The notes: generated by a model not told the origin, from the letters alone. DNA of 64,000 nt from Mactra quadrangularis (GCA_025267735.1 CM046299.1:20358232-20422231), one strand, 5' to 3'. Numbered from the stretch's first letter, positions 32,188-44,432 are shown. Program-made: numbers and translations.

Positions 32188-32571
32188 CACACAATGTAAC
32201 AAAGTCATTCTCATCTTGCTTATTGAGTTCCACTTTCTTGCCATCAATTAAAATTGCCAACAATACGATAGAAGTAATTGGTTGGTTACATCCGGTCACC
32301 TTTAATTCTTCTATCCAAGGATAGAATGAGGATAAAAAGAACTCATCTTTATTCACCGTCACTGATTTGTCCATTTCTTAGTGATTTGTCATTGTTACCA
32401 TTGTTAAGATGTCAATCCAGTTTAACTGACGAGTAACAAAGTCAGTAAAACAGAATAGTTCTATAGATAATTATTTTTATATATTTTAGGTCTGTTTGGT
32501 AAAATACTGACCTCGTTTTTTGTATCAATTTATTAAAATAATTAAATCAAAGTGTCTATTTATTTAAGCTA

Positions 32572-32771
32572 GGTTTAACGCCGTGTCAACACATGTTTTA
32601 GGTTATTTGACTACGTCCAGGGCACCTAACCTAGCTTTCCTAAGCCCTTGTCTATAACCAGTACTCACCTTCTCTTCCACAAGACCGGAAACTTCGCCGT
32701 AATACCTTATTAATAGAGGAAATTTGACATTATTTTCAATTTTCATGTAAGGGTATAACCTCCTCGAGTGT
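32572..32771 (-). mobile_element. GTTTAACGC-tail SINE, headless
   Basis: It has the tail (AGGTTTAACGCCGTGTCAAC) and the body (TATAACCAGTACTCACCTTC) and stops after GGTATAACCTCC, before the tRNA-like head. On its own sense strand it is therefore 5'-truncated. Confidence 0.75.
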
Positions 32772-33684
32772 TTTTCGAAAATATGTCCAGATTTTTCTAG
32801 GGAACAGGATAGTTGAACAAAGGTTTGATATTAACTTATAAAGTCTGATATGATGGTGTGTTTTCTTTCTTTTCACAATTTTGGTGTTTTTTTTTTAAAT
32901 TGAAAACTCCTTTATCAACCAGATGATCTTTTTCTGATTAAACTAAGGCTTATCAGTGTTATTTTCATTTTCTGCTCTCTTTCATTTGAATGGCTTTTAC
33001 AATAACTTATACATTGTAACATTTTTAACTTTTTAAAAGAAAATAACTCCTATAAATAAATTTACAAACCTTTAATAATTTTCCATAATGCCTTTGTTAA
33101 ACAATATCCACATATTCTATAAAACAATCTATCCAATAAACTCGAGTTGACAATTTAAAACAAAAAACGGAGTTAACACATTATTTGAAGTTTACATGCA
33201 GGTGAAACAAGAGTAATATTTACTGGCCTTTGTATACTTTACTTTCCCGCCAACACGTGAACTACGAGAATTTCGTGTATCACTTAAATTTAAACTTTTA
33301 AACCTGTACACAATGAATATACACATCATGTTAGGACTAAGTTGTTTTAAATACAATTAACAAAATAACTATCTTAATTGGCTGTAAATGTCTTTGTCGA
33401 GTTAGATTTAACTTAAATGTTTGCTCCATAGTTTATAATCAGGCGTAGCTTTCAGTCCTTGCGTTGCTGCAATGTTTTCAGATGATTTCTTAGTCATATC
33501 CTATTGTAGACCTTCAACCAAATTATCACGACCTTCACATTTTGTGCTTTTTAATGCACGCCCGTATGTACGAAACTTTTTAGTTATAGTATCTTAGCCC
33601 ACGTGTATAAACGTTCTGACGAATGACGAATAACTTGAATATCATTAAACAAGTAGAATTTTCAAAAGTCCAAGCCTAACATGT

Positions 33685-34160
33685 ATTTTAGCTCGACTTA
33701 GCACAAAATACTAAAGATGAGCTATTGTGGGAGTCTATCCAGGGTCTGTTCTCGCGTTCGTCGTCAACCATCTCTTAAAAGTCTTCTTGTCAAAACCGTA
33801 AAACCTACAGTACCCAATTTGATATGTAGCATCAACTCATAGTCCTTTACAAAGATTGTTCTAATTGTGCCCCTGTGTCAATATTATCCCTGCCCTAGAT
33901 GTCAAAAGATTTCAATATTAAAAGGAAATGTTATAGACTCTTTTCTAAGACTGCAAGGCCTAGAGCCTTCATACTTGACATGTATCATCACCTAATGGTA
34001 CTCTGCAAAGTTTGCTTAAGTTATATAACTGAGGTAGCAATTGGCCCTGTTCAAGGGGTAATGGTTCTCAAATAGTTAAATATGTGTGTTTAAAGGTATT
34101 GTGTCAACTGTCTAAGAACATAGTTTTTAGGTGATCTAATCCAGAGTCCTCTGAACTCTC
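33685..34160. repeat. Transposon remnant with TTTTAGCTCGACTT end
   Basis: TTTTAGCTCGACTTAGCACA, then a GAGCTATTGTGG and a CGCGTTCGTCGTCAACCATC segment, resemble in reverse orientation the right end of the elements at 27.9 and 30.1 kb (TTTTAGCTCGACTT, then a GC-rich stretch). The other end is not identifiable. Confidence 0.5.
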
Positions 34161-35230
34161 TTGTTAAATGTAGAATCTAAGACAAAACATGTCAGTATGA
34201 AAAAAGACAATGAAGTATGACTTATATTAGCTAGACTAATGAAAATTAAATAACAAACAACATGTAGAGGAGTATGTCATGGCCTTGACTTTCACCTATC
34301 ATCTGGTCACACAAATGAAAAACTTGTCAGTCCAAGGGAAGATTTGTTTGTAAATACTGCTTGACTGGAGAAGTGTGTTTGAGTACATGGGTGAAATAAA
34401 CAGGCAAAGATGAAAGTCTCTTTATCATAATTAATCTTAAGTCAAGAAAGTGCTGTCAGTGAATGACTTAGCTTGCTGACAGAAACAAATCTAACTTACA
34501 ATCATGACATTCATTGTCAAACAAGTTTATATTTTTTATAATCTGTAAATAACAATACTAGTAAGGTACTTTAAGCAGGCTTTCAAAACGATTTTTACAA
34601 AAGTTAAATTTTAAGAAAAAAAAGTCCTTTATAGTCAGTTTTGAAAAAAGTAAAGATTATTCATTTGTTTTACTTAGAATTTAGATTTTATATTTCATCG
34701 AAATGGTAGTGGTTGTATTTAGCTTTCAAAATATTTGGTCAGGTGAATAACAAAATTTTCATACTAAAAGTCAGATAAAAGAAGGCACTGTTACCATGAC
34801 ATTGTCGCTAAGATTTCAATTCAGAAGAAATAAATACAATACAATGCAATGTACACCCATCAAAACTTTTATTAGCAATCTCAAACTCATTGGTAGATAA
34901 GTAATACAATGTCTATTATAATTTTATTTAAATTCTTGATTAGAAAAGGCAATTATACAAGAGTTGCAGTTCATGGAAAGTGACGTCTTCATACAGGGTT
35001 GTAATGACATCCATCCTCATGAAAAACATAGACTTTATAAAATAACAAATATTATAGTATTATACAAAAACCAAACCTTGTAAATTTATATTTACCAAGA
35101 TACAAGTCCACTGATGGCAATTTAATAGAACTTATTTTGAGCATTGTTTTTTTTCCTTATTACATAACATTTTACAGTCCATTTTTTTTCATTCCAGTAT
35201 AATTAATCAGTCCATCCATGTTAATAGTTC
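34161..35230. other. AT-rich unique DNA, no gene seen
   Basis: No exon, RNA gene or repeat family recognised. Confidence 0.4.
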
Positions 35231-35254
35231 TTACCATTGCATACTGAAGCTCAA

Positions 35255-35305
35255 TTTTTCATTCATTCATTCATTCATTCATTCATTCATTCATCCATCC
35301 ATCTC
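35255..35305 (+). repeat. (CATT)n microsatellite
   Basis: About ten CATT units followed by a few CATC units. Scattered CCATCCAT motifs continue to about 35750. Confidence 0.9.
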
Positions 35306-35434
35306 CAAAATCCTATTTTCCCATTTTTCCTAAAATTCTCAGTTTTCATCTACATCCTTTCATCCTTATATCCATAGTTTCCTTAATTTTATCCTCCATT
35401 CCTCAGATTCGCTTTTTCCAGAAAGTCCTCCTCA

Positions 35435-35670
35435 GATTGCTAGCCGCCATACTTAAGTTTTCCATTTCATAGTTTCTGTGGTTCCATCTTTAAAACATCC
35501 TGAAAATCTGTTTCAATGCTCAGTATTCATCCCCAGATCCTAAGTCTCCACAATGTTGCCCTGGAATTTGAAGTTTTTTGTTTTTTAAGCCAGCATACTT
35601 AAGTCTTTCATTAATATTTCCTGTGGTTTAATCTGTGCAAGGTCACGAAAATCTGTAACAAAATTCCTTA
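35435..35670 (+). repeat. ~147-bp imperfect tandem duplication
   Basis: GCCGCCATACTTAAG at about 35443 and GCCAGCATACTTAAG at about 35590 start two diverged copies that share TTTCTGTGGTT/TTTCCTGTGGTT and a GAAAATCTGT motif. Confidence 0.5.
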
Positions 35671-36079
35671 CTTTCCTTTATAACATTCTAACAAACAAAA
35701 TCCACCATTTTCTACCATTACATCAATATATTCCATCCATCCATTCATCCATTTATCATCACCAATCCCAAGTTTCCAAGTCTCAAGTCATAAAATGTCA
35801 AGTTCCCATAATGTCCTCCTTAAATCCAATGTTTTCCTAGTTTTAATCTGAAGTTTGATGTAGTTTTATGTCCCCAATGATTACCATCCAGACATACTTT
35901 GTAGATATATTCCTCCACTTTGCACCTGAACTACAACTTGGGACACATATACACATAAACGGTCCTCAAGTTATGGTCTCAGGGATAATGTAGAGGTTTT
36001 GTTAGCAGTATGTTATTATGATAATAAATTCTCTCATATCCAGTGGTAGGTAAAAATCCATAGTTCATCAGTTCATCTT

Positions 36080-36515
36080 TGTTCCTTAAAATCATTCCTT
36101 AACAGCTCCAAGACTTTTCTGAGTTTCATTGTTGTTCCTTCATATCATTTCCATAGCAGTTCCAACAAATGCATCTTATTCTGGTTTTGTATCAAGTTAT
36201 TACAACTTATTATACAATTTTTGATTCTGCTTCATAGTTTTTCCATAGACATACATAAACATGGGTATCAATGTCTGTTCTTAGTTTCATTGTTTTCCTT
36301 GTAATCATCTCCGTAGCAATTCCAACAAATGCAGCTTATTCTGGTTGTGTAACAAGTTATTACAACTTATTTTACCATTTTTGACTGATTCATAATTTCT
36401 CCATATAATGTCTGTTCTTAGTTTCATCTTTGTTCCTCGTAATCATTACCATAGCAGTTCCAACAAATGCAGCTTATTTTGGTTGTGAAACAAGTTATTA
36501 CAATTTAAGTCCATT
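36080..36515 (+). repeat. Three ~140-160-bp tandem repeats
   Basis: AGCAGTTCCAACAAATGC is anchored at 36155, 36315 (AGCAATTCC) and 36453, each followed by a CTTATTCTGGTTTTGTATC-like stretch and AAGTTATTACAA. A weaker earlier copy may start at 36070. Confidence 0.8.
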
Positions 36516-36948
36516 GTAACCATTTGTATCCACTTTGTCCTTTGTTTGTTAACCTCATATTACATGTATATGAACTGAGTGTATCAAATAAATTTGTTAA
36601 TTTTAAACTTGTTTGGTCATAGCCTTTCCACCAAACACTTTTCTATAATTCTTCCTGTTATCGCAAGCTTAAAATGTCTAAATCTAAACTTTTAGGCTTA
36701 AAGTATTCTTCACCAGGTTCAATAGTCTGAAAAATTGTTCTGAAGAATAAAAAGAAAAAGGAAATCAAATAAGTAACATACTAAGTAGGCAAACATGTTT
36801 GGTTGAAAGTCCTGCATATCTTCACACAAGTCATTGTAACAAATTATTTCTGGTCTGCTAGTACTGAAAGAAAAATCACAGAAAAAAATTTTTAGTATAA
36901 AAAATAATAAAAACCTGTCATCACTTCATTTTTTTCATTTCACTAATA

Positions 36949-37113
36949 CAGTAAAGTTGAACTATAAAGACCACATAAACTGAACTAAACTATGTGATTT
37001 TAAAAAGTTTTTAAGATCCAAATGCTTTATTTGAGAATGAAAAGGGGCCCTATATTAAGACTATTCAATTATTAAGGCAATCAATTTCTATGATAAAAAG
37101 TGAAACTTTACTG
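36949..37113. mobile_element. 165-bp TA-flanked MITE (CAGTAAAGTT family), copy 1
   Basis: CAGTAAAGTTGAAC at the left and GAAACTTTACTG at the right are inverted, with TA on both sides. The ends suit a Tc1/mariner-type element. The interior has CCAAATGCTTTATTTGAGAA and CTATATTAAGAC, shared with copies at 40.85 and 54.85 kb. Confidence 0.7.
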
Positions 37114-37534
37114 TAAAGTTTTAGTTGTGATGCAAGATTTAACAATAATGTTCACAAACAAGATTAATTCAAACGTATAGTAAAAAAAACCCATAAAAGT
37201 TCTCATATTAAACAGTTGTTAGAATAAGTTAAAACACAAAAAAATATTCATGAAAGATTTTTTTAAATATTAGAGTTATTTCCCTTTGACCATGAAACTT
37301 GGTAATTCTAATGAATATAACGAGGCTGTGACTCTCTGAGTTGCTTCTATAAAAAGTCTTTATAGTTTTTTATAACTTATGGTGTAATTCACCAAATGCT
37401 TTTCCTAACAACAACTAGGATTAAAATTCTAGTTTTGGATAAGATTTTATCTTGAAAATGATGCAAATTTTGCAATCACAGACCCTCCTAATATAGTATA
37501 GTACTATATATATCAAGTTGATTAGGAGAATTCT

Positions 37535-37870
37535 TTTGTTTTTTGTTGGGTTTAACGGCGTAGCAACACATTGTATAGGTCATGTAACACCTTTTGGCAC
37601 ACCTAATCTAGCTTTCTCGGACCCTAGTCTATAACCAGTACTCACCTACCCTTCCACAAGGGTAATTTCTCCATATACCTTATTAATGGAGTAAAATTAA
37701 CTGTTTGTTTGTTTGGGTTTTACAGCGCACCAACACAGAAAGGTCATATCGCGCCGAAGTAAAAATTAACATGATTGTCAAATTTTCATGGAAGGGTATA
37801 ACTTCCCCAGGTGGGATTCGACCCCTACCCACTTTGGGACAAGAGATTCCAAATCCCGGCACGCTACCAT
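37535..37870 (-). mobile_element. SINE with 11-bp target-site duplication, carrying a nested insertion
   Basis: AGGAGAATTCT at 37524-37534 and 37871-37881 bounds the element. On the minus strand it begins inside the tRNA-like head (5' truncated), runs through the shared body, and ends at GTTAAACCCAACAAAAAACA. A second short insertion sits at 37701-37758. Confidence 0.85.
37701..37758 (-). mobile_element. 58-bp nested SINE tail fragment with its own target-site duplication
   Basis: GTAAAATTAA at 37691-37700 and GTAAAAATTAA at 37759-37769 flank a piece starting CTGTTTGTTTGTTTGGGTTT. It is absent from the same place in the sister SINEs. It is the terminal part only of a related family, i.e. a strongly 5'-truncated copy. 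Confidence 0.75.
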
Positions 37871-37889
37871 AGGAGAATTCTAACTTAAA

Positions 37890-39375
37890 CAAGACAATCT
37901 AGGTAGCTCTATTGTAAAGGAAATGAAAATTTATACCATTAATTTGAACTTTTGCCTAACTTTCTAAGACCATTAAAATTCTAAATTATTCGTCCATTCA
38001 TTATACAATACGCTCAAGTATAATAATGAAATATAAGAATTATACTTAATGTAATAATAATATAGTAAGACCTGCAGCAATAATTAATCCACATATTCAG
38101 ACTCAACAAATTACAATAAAAAACCTCTCACTTTATATCAAATATTCCAAGCTTGACAATTAATTGAAGAGGATAATTGCTTCAAGCCAAAGTTAGGCTG
38201 ACTATCTGACATTTCCTGGATAATTTTCCTGCTCAAGATAAAAGCGTATAGTCTGGATAGCTGGAGAATATAACCATTATAATTATACAACCTTATAAAC
38301 CAGCAAGCAAGCTGGATAGTCTGAATATTAGAAATGGTAGAATGTCTAGACAATATCAAAATTACTCAACAAAAATATCCATAAAAGATGATAATTATGT
38401 AATGTTGTAGACAATATGGCAGAACTATGTCCATTAGAGATATTGATAATGACAATCCTTGCTTTTATATTCTCCATGTGTCACAGTAAGAGAGCCAGAC
38501 ATCACATGGTTTGTCAACATAAATGGTTTTAACATTTTTTGTCATCAAATACAGCAAAACCTTAAATTATTTTACCACTGGGACAATACTAATGTGAACC
38601 TTTCAACAAATATCACCAGTGGGACTATACCTTGGTGAACCTTTTTACAAAGGTTGGGACCATAATTCAGAAAATAAAACATTTACGTAAGTCACAATGG
38701 GACCATAATTCAGTGAACATCAAAATATAAAGAGGTCACCAATTGTACCATATTTCAGTAAACCTCTTTACAAAGATCAGGGTTAGGGACCATAGAAGAT
38801 TTAATATCACAAAGGTCTAAATTTTCTGGAGAATGATATCTGTAGACAGAATATAATGGAGAAAGGAAAAAATGTAAAATTGGGTGACCACCATTGAGAA
38901 GTGATAGTTGTTTGGGGGTGACTGTTGTTGAGACTTTGGACTGGAAATCTTTTGATAGCCAGTTCTGTGTTGGCTAGATAACCCAGATTGTTTCCTTCAA
39001 CAAGCTAGAAAGTGCTCACAAAGCTGAAGGCTTAACTTTTTCTAAAGTTATTTGTGATATATAATGAACCATTTAAATTATTATTATTCTATCATTACCA
39101 TTTAAAACTGCTTGTTCAATGAATGCAATTTAATTACAGACTTTTCTAAAAACCTTGGAATTATATTAAAGAAATATTTTGAAGCAGTTAACTCATGACA
39201 ATTTTATAGCAAAACTGACATAAAACTAGTCCATGCATTTCCCTTTACCTACCCTGGTAGTGGTGGCATAAATAATTTTAGTGTAATTCTGTGACTTATA
39301 TAGTTCTCACATGCTATAGGTTTGCCTTTAATATTAAGAATTTATTTTTAAGACAATAATAGACACTGACAGCTA
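37890..39375. other. Unannotated DNA with decayed GGGACCATA repeats
   Basis: Between 38575 and 38800 a GTGGGACTATA/ATGGGACCATA motif with CAGTGAAC or GGTGAACC recurs at irregular spacing, probably from an eroded MITE. No exon seen. Confidence 0.4.
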
Positions 39376-39389
39376 ATTTCATAGTATCA

Positions 39390-39591
39390 TCATTTTGTGG
39401 GTTGGGTTTAACGCTGTAGCAACACATTGTATAGGTCATATAACGTCGGTTAGTCAACCTACTCACTGTTCCTGGAAAGGCTAAATCTCTGGATTAAGCT
39501 GTTAACCAACTACTAGGCACATACTTTCATAAGTGACTGACTACTGCCCTTCATGATTTAGAATCAGTGGTAGGAAGGGGAATAGCTGTAG
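39390..39591 (-). mobile_element. GTTTAACGC-tail SINE, second body type, headless, with 9-bp TSD
   Basis: ATAGTATCA occurs at 39381-39389 and 39592-39600. Inside, the tail GGGTTTAACGCTGTAGCAAC is followed by a body with a GGCTAAATCTCTGGATTAAG segment and a CAGTGGTAGGAAGGGG end. It lacks the tRNA head found in the 46.5 and 52.3 kb copies. Confidence 0.8.
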
Positions 39592-40616
39592 ATAGTATCA
39601 AACAAAAAGCAACTGTGAGCGAGTAGCCTTTCATGAGTTTCCAAGATAAATTCCAAGATTTTTTCTATAAAAAAACGCCCTCATTTTTCATGATTTTTCA
39701 AGATCTGTATGAACCCTATTTATACCTACTTAGTTTGTTTCTATGATAAATTCATCTTATTGTAAAACATGAATAAAATCTACGACTTAAATAAGTGACC
39801 TTGAACTTTTAAATCACAATCTATAAAATAGCGCTTCAATTGAAGCAGAAAATCTAGTCAACGCCATTTAAGTGTTAAACAAATTTAAAAAAAAATAATG
39901 GTATAAAAACACAGTAACATAACTCTCCGACAACTTTACCACCAATACAGATGTCTTGAATGGTTTACTAGCAATATAAATGTCAAGTGAAAAAAAAACC
40001 TTGTCAGAGATATAGTTAATATTATCATTTTATCAAGGTATCCATGGTAATTGTATACGTTCAATCATTTCATTGTTTTATACATGGTTATCTCCAGTAT
40101 GTTATAAAATAGTAACAATTATAATAATGCTGTTTCCATATTTGGTGTTATTTTTAATTTCAGGAGAATTTTTATCCCTTCCCTCATGTTAAGAATATTG
40201 TTTCATATTCAATAAAATGAAATATTCACAATCGTCTGTTTTTTGTTGGATTTTAAGGCTATTGTTCAACACTATATGATAAGTTTAATATACCATGAAG
40301 AACGCTAATTACCTATACTTTACTTAGAATATCTGTGACCTTGATTCCCAGTAATAGTATCAATGTATATCAAATATGGTAATGTTTCTATATATATTTC
40401 ACTATGATCAGAATGACATGCCTATTTCCTGGAAAGCTTTTTTTTTAGTATTAGTGACATTATGTTATCTCATATTCAGTACAAAGGTATCTATATTGTA
40501 TTTGTTATATCAACAACTGATATTGTAATCTAATGCATATCCTTCATAAAACCACTTCATATAATGGATTTTTAAAATTATTACTTGTCTACTATATATA
40601 ATGCTAAATGATATAG

Positions 40617-40840
40617 GAGCAGGCAGGGCCAAGCAGTTAAGATGTTGGACTGTTAACCATTAGATAGTCAACACCACATAGGTTTGAATCCAATCCAAAA
40701 CCTACCCTTAGTTTCCTTGAGCAAGAAACTTTATCATACTAGCTCAGTACTGGGAACCAGTAAGCAGACTCAAAAATGATAAATCTAAGTTGTAAAGACT
40801 TGTATCACAACCAAGCTCAACAATAAATTAGTATGAACTT
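40617..40840 (+). mobile_element. Class II tRNA-headed SINE, second copy
   Basis: CAGGGCCAAGCAGTTAAGAT (A-box region) and GGTTTGAATCCAATCC (B box) are followed by GTTTCCTTGAGCAAGAAACT and AGCTCAGTACTGGGAACCAG, matching the element at 12.0 kb. The anticodon-loop-like CTGTTAA differs from that copy. Confidence 0.75.
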
Positions 40841-40850
40841 AACTTAATAT

Positions 40851-41134
40851 ACTGAAAAGTTCCGTAATAAATAACACCTCGGTTATTGTAACATCATGGG
40901 AATTTTGAGGATTTTTAAATCCCAAATGCTTTAATTGAGAATAAAAAGGTCTCTATATTAAGACCACCCCAGAATTAGGACCACCTTTGGACCAGAATTA
41001 GGACCATCTTTGGACCAGAATTAGGACCATCTTTGGACCAGAATTAGGACCATCTTTGGACCAGAATTAGGACCATCTTTGGACCAGAATTAGGACAATC
41101 CATTTTGATGGTCAAAAAATGGAACTTACTACAG
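40851..41134. mobile_element. CAGTAAAGTT-family MITE, copy 2, with internal minisatellite
   Basis: ACTGAAAAGTTCC at the left and GGAACTTACTACAG at the right. The interior matches copy 1 (CCCAAATGCTTTAATTGAGA, CTATATTAAGACCAC) and then expands into a 23-bp tandem array. Confidence 0.65.
40985..41100 (+). repeat. 23-bp minisatellite inside a MITE
   Basis: TTGGACCAGAATTAGGACCA followed by TCT repeats exactly every 23 bp from about 40987, five copies. It seems to have grown from the TTAAGACCA motif of the host MITE. Confidence 0.9.
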
Positions 41135-41242
41135 AAACAAGATATGAGAGATTTTTCAGCAGTGATCACAGTCAGGTGACTAATTATTTTTGTGTCCTGA
41201 CTTGTGATAATTGATAACAAGAAATGTAATGAGGACACAACA

Positions 41243-41492
41243 TTAAAGCCAGATTTTCATCAAGACCTGACCATAAATGACATATATCCAACACATCAAA
41301 ACATATTAAAAACTTACAAAGGGAAACAATTCATAATAAAGCCAGGTAGAGTTGTGGTTACTTTCTAATTCCGACAATAAATGGCAGAAATATATGGTAA
41401 AAAACAACTTTGGCCCGATTGTTAACGCCACCGCTGCCAGACTGGGTTTCGCCAAACAATAGGCCAAATTTTTTCTTTGAAAATCTGGCTAA
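41243..41492. mobile_element. 250-bp MITE (AGCCAGATTTTCA family), copy 1
   Basis: TTAAAGCCAGATTTTCA at the left is inverted as TGAAAATCTGGCTAA at the right. The interior shares AATAAAGCCAGGTAGAG and a TTACTTTCTAATTC stretch with 49.76-50.06 kb. Homology reaches about 30 bp outside the left TIR, so the true end may lie further out. Confidence 0.65.
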
Positions 41493-41849
41493 TAATCAAA
41501 CTTTTGAATGAACATATGCAAGATCTAGATACATGTATATATAAAACATACATGTATTTACTTACAGACTATTTCAGAAAACATTTGAATCAGATAAAAT
41601 ACATTTGGTTTTGATTAACAAGTGTATTACTGATAATTGTACAGGGCACAGTTGGACACTTTTATAATTCTACAGGTGTGGAAGTGGTATGTTAACTGAT
41701 TGACTGACCTAAAATAGCTGATTATCATACCAATGTATCAATCAAGGTATGCTGAAAATCATTAAGAATTTAAAACGTAAAAAAATGTAATGGTATTTTA
41801 TAGTCTAAATTTCACGCTAATGCAGGTTCATCGATTTTACAGCTATTAC

Positions 41850-42110
41850 CTCTGGTCATCGGGCCACTGGTATTTATCTATCAATCTCTATGAGGAGTCT
41901 TTTACTATGCTCATCAAGTGCAGCCGACAAATTGGTGCAACAGAATTATACCACCCTTGCGGGTACCCATTGACACCTGGGTGGGGTGAAGCAATCACAG
42001 ATAAATTTCTTGCTCAAGGAAATTAGCAGTGCCCCTAGGGGGATTCAAACCCAGAACCACTCGATCCCTAAGCGAGTGTCCTACCTCTGGACTACTGCTC
42101 CTACTCATAT
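41850..42110 (-). mobile_element. SINE with proline-tRNA-like head
   Basis: On the minus strand the head reads GTAGTCCAGAGGTAGGACAC, then an anticodon arm CTCG-CTTAGGGAT-CGAG with AGG at the anticodon position, then GGGTTTGAATCCCC as B box, close to tRNA-Pro(AGG). The body has CTTGAGCAAGAAATTTATCT and ACCCAGGTGTCAATGGGTAC. The body element CTTGAGCAAGAAA is shared with the class-II-headed SINE. Confidence 0.75.
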
Positions 42111-42114
42111 TACA

Positions 42115-43330
42115 GGGCTAGACAATAATTTATGTATTAAGTGGCCCAGTTGGACAACCAGCTATATATTTCATTTTCCAAACCAAATGTCTACTAGCAG
42201 TAACAAGTTGCTGGAACCTATAAATATAGGTTGTCAAGGGTAAACCATCAACCTTTAATGTTGAGCTCTGCATTATGATATTACATCATAAATAAAACAA
42301 CCATACCTTAAACATTGAACAATTCCATCAGTTTATAATTCCTGCTACTTGTACAGAAAACCAACTACGAGTTGACAATTTTTCATGCTAATGAAACACA
42401 GAGCCAATATGGTTAACTGATGAAAAGTGTTAATATTGATAACAAATCCAAGAAAAAAACCATTTTTGCTGTTTTGTTTCTAAGCATGTGACAGAAAACT
42501 GTGAAGTTTATTGTATACCTTACTTTGGATTAAAACATGGAAGTAAAACAATATCTTCAAGTCTACAATGGCACCAAGCATGACTTATGCACAAAAATGG
42601 TAAATGTATACAAAACTTTCAATTGACCCTGAAAAGTCTATAGTAAGGTTGGCAACATAAAAGATATAAGGCGTTTCATAATATTCATTTTTATATAATA
42701 ATGTCCAAATGTTCAAAGCATTTGACTGGGTTTGGTCATTTCCAGTAGGTGTTACGTATAAACAAACTTTATACTTTTTTCAAAACTCCTTTGCACCCTC
42801 AACAGCTTAATATGAGCAAGACACAAGTTTGATACAATTGAAAAATAAGAAAACAACAGTTAGAGCCATAGCCATAAGAAAATTTGAGAAATGTTGAGAG
42901 GCAGTATCAAGAGTAAGATCTTTTCAAGAAATGTTATACATTTAGGTAAATGCAGAAGTTTAAGCCAGGGTCTGTACACAGTGCATCCTTAGTAGTGGAC
43001 AGACCTTGGTGAACAAGTAAATCCCTTACACAACAAAAGCTCCTGAATTTTTTCCAAGCTTCTGGCATCAATATTATTACAAACTGTGATGAAATATCTT
43101 TCAATCAAGAGTATATTAACCCAGAAGGTTCAATATTTAATAGAACTGGCACAATATATTTCAAAACATAAATAATTTCACAACAACTTCATGAGTTAAA
43201 TTTACAATTGTCTCACATTTATGATTTTCTGTTTATTAGTTACTGGGTAGAACAATATAACTGCCAGAGTTGTGCAAGTTTCTATTTGTTCATTAGAAAG
43301 ACACATACTTAAGGGCCAGATATTGTACCA
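42115..43330. other. Unannotated DNA with one small dispersed repeat
   Basis: A GCATTTGACTGGGTTTGGTC segment with TAGGTGTTACGTATAAAC (about 42717-42770) reappears inverted at about 45405-45465. No exon recognised. Confidence 0.45.
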
Positions 43331-43340
43331 GCCTGCTTAA

Positions 43341-44354
43341 GGCAGAATTCCCATAATAGCTGCTGTCAAACTTCGGGCGATGTCGGGTCATGTCGACAAA
43401 TTACGTAAGAGGTTTTCGTCGGTATCGTTATCAATCGATAAAGATCGGATATAGTTTTTTATTCTGCAAATGCCTCATTTTTCAAATATTATTAATATTT
43501 ATTGTATATTACCTCAAAAGATTATCACTTCTCCCAATTATTTGAGAAAATAGATAGAATTCGTGTAAAAAGTTTAAACCGGAAGTTTAAAAATCCAATT
43601 CAAACTATGGACGAAAAGATTCGTCCCCTAACAGATTCGTCCCCTTACAAATTCGTAATCAATAAGTTGTTGATGATCAATGCAATTAGGACGTAAAAAA
43701 ACATTATTTTATCTTAAAATGGTCAATAATGGAGTTTAAAAGTAAAATATATACTGTAAAGAAGTGTTTACTTCACATTATAATGGTCACTAGAATTTTG
43801 ACATTTTTTCAAAAGGGGGGTCGATGTATTAAAATGACAATTTGTTTAGTTATCCGTGGTGAAAGTTTTTTTTCTTTGTTTTATTCATTGCCATATGGTA
43901 TAAGGTAAATTATTAAATGTGTAACTTGGAGTGCAGAAACTGTTTTCATAGTAAAAAAATAGGGATACGGACTTGTAGTTTTTAAAGCCGGTGAAAATCG
44001 TCGCATTTTCTGTTGGGTCTCCCTATGATTAACTTGGTACATGTATAAAAATACCAAGGTAAAGTTATTAAAGTTGATGTATTTGCATTCATGAAAGTAT
44101 TGTGAATTTTATTAAACAAAATTTATGAAAATAATTTGATTATTTAATTCCTTTTTACATTTTAAAGACATATACCCCTTCAAATTCATAGCTTGATTCT
44201 TACTCATAACTCAATTTTCAAAAAAATGTTATAAAAAATTTATTTGACGGTAAAAAGTTAAAATATTTTGCCAGGGAATCTAGGTTGTGATCCTTATTAT
44301 ATATAAAGTAGCAAAAAGCTTATTCCTTGATATGTGTATTATGGGTATTCTACC
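43341..44354. mobile_element. 1014-bp TTAA-flanked non-autonomous transposon
   Basis: GGCAGAATTCCCATAATA at 43341-43358 and TATTATGGGTATTCTACC at 44337-44354 are inverted with two mismatches. TTAA lies directly outside each (43337-43340 and 44355-44358). TTAA duplications are typical of piggyBac-like and Kolobok-like elements. A 64-codon frame at 43502-43696 is too short and unmotivated to be a transposase. Confidence 0.8.
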
Positions 44355-44387
44355 TTAAGAGTCAATCTCCAACTTGTCTAGATTTGA

Positions 44388-44432
44388 AACATTCACCCTG
44401 ACAGACAAATTATTCAAGCTTTGACAGTTGAG
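44388..44432 (+). mobile_element. Single end of the 19.9-kb MITE family
   Basis: ACATTCACCCTGACAGAC, then AAATTATTCAAGC and TTTGACAGTTGAGAAAAGA, match the right arm of the element at 19889-20120. No matching left arm is nearby. Confidence 0.5.

Noticed and set aside
32171..32374. 67-codon minus-strand frame with reasonable composition and a good start context
   Set aside because: Its last codons and stop lie in the terminal repeat of the MITE ending at 32187, and no splice or homology support is visible.
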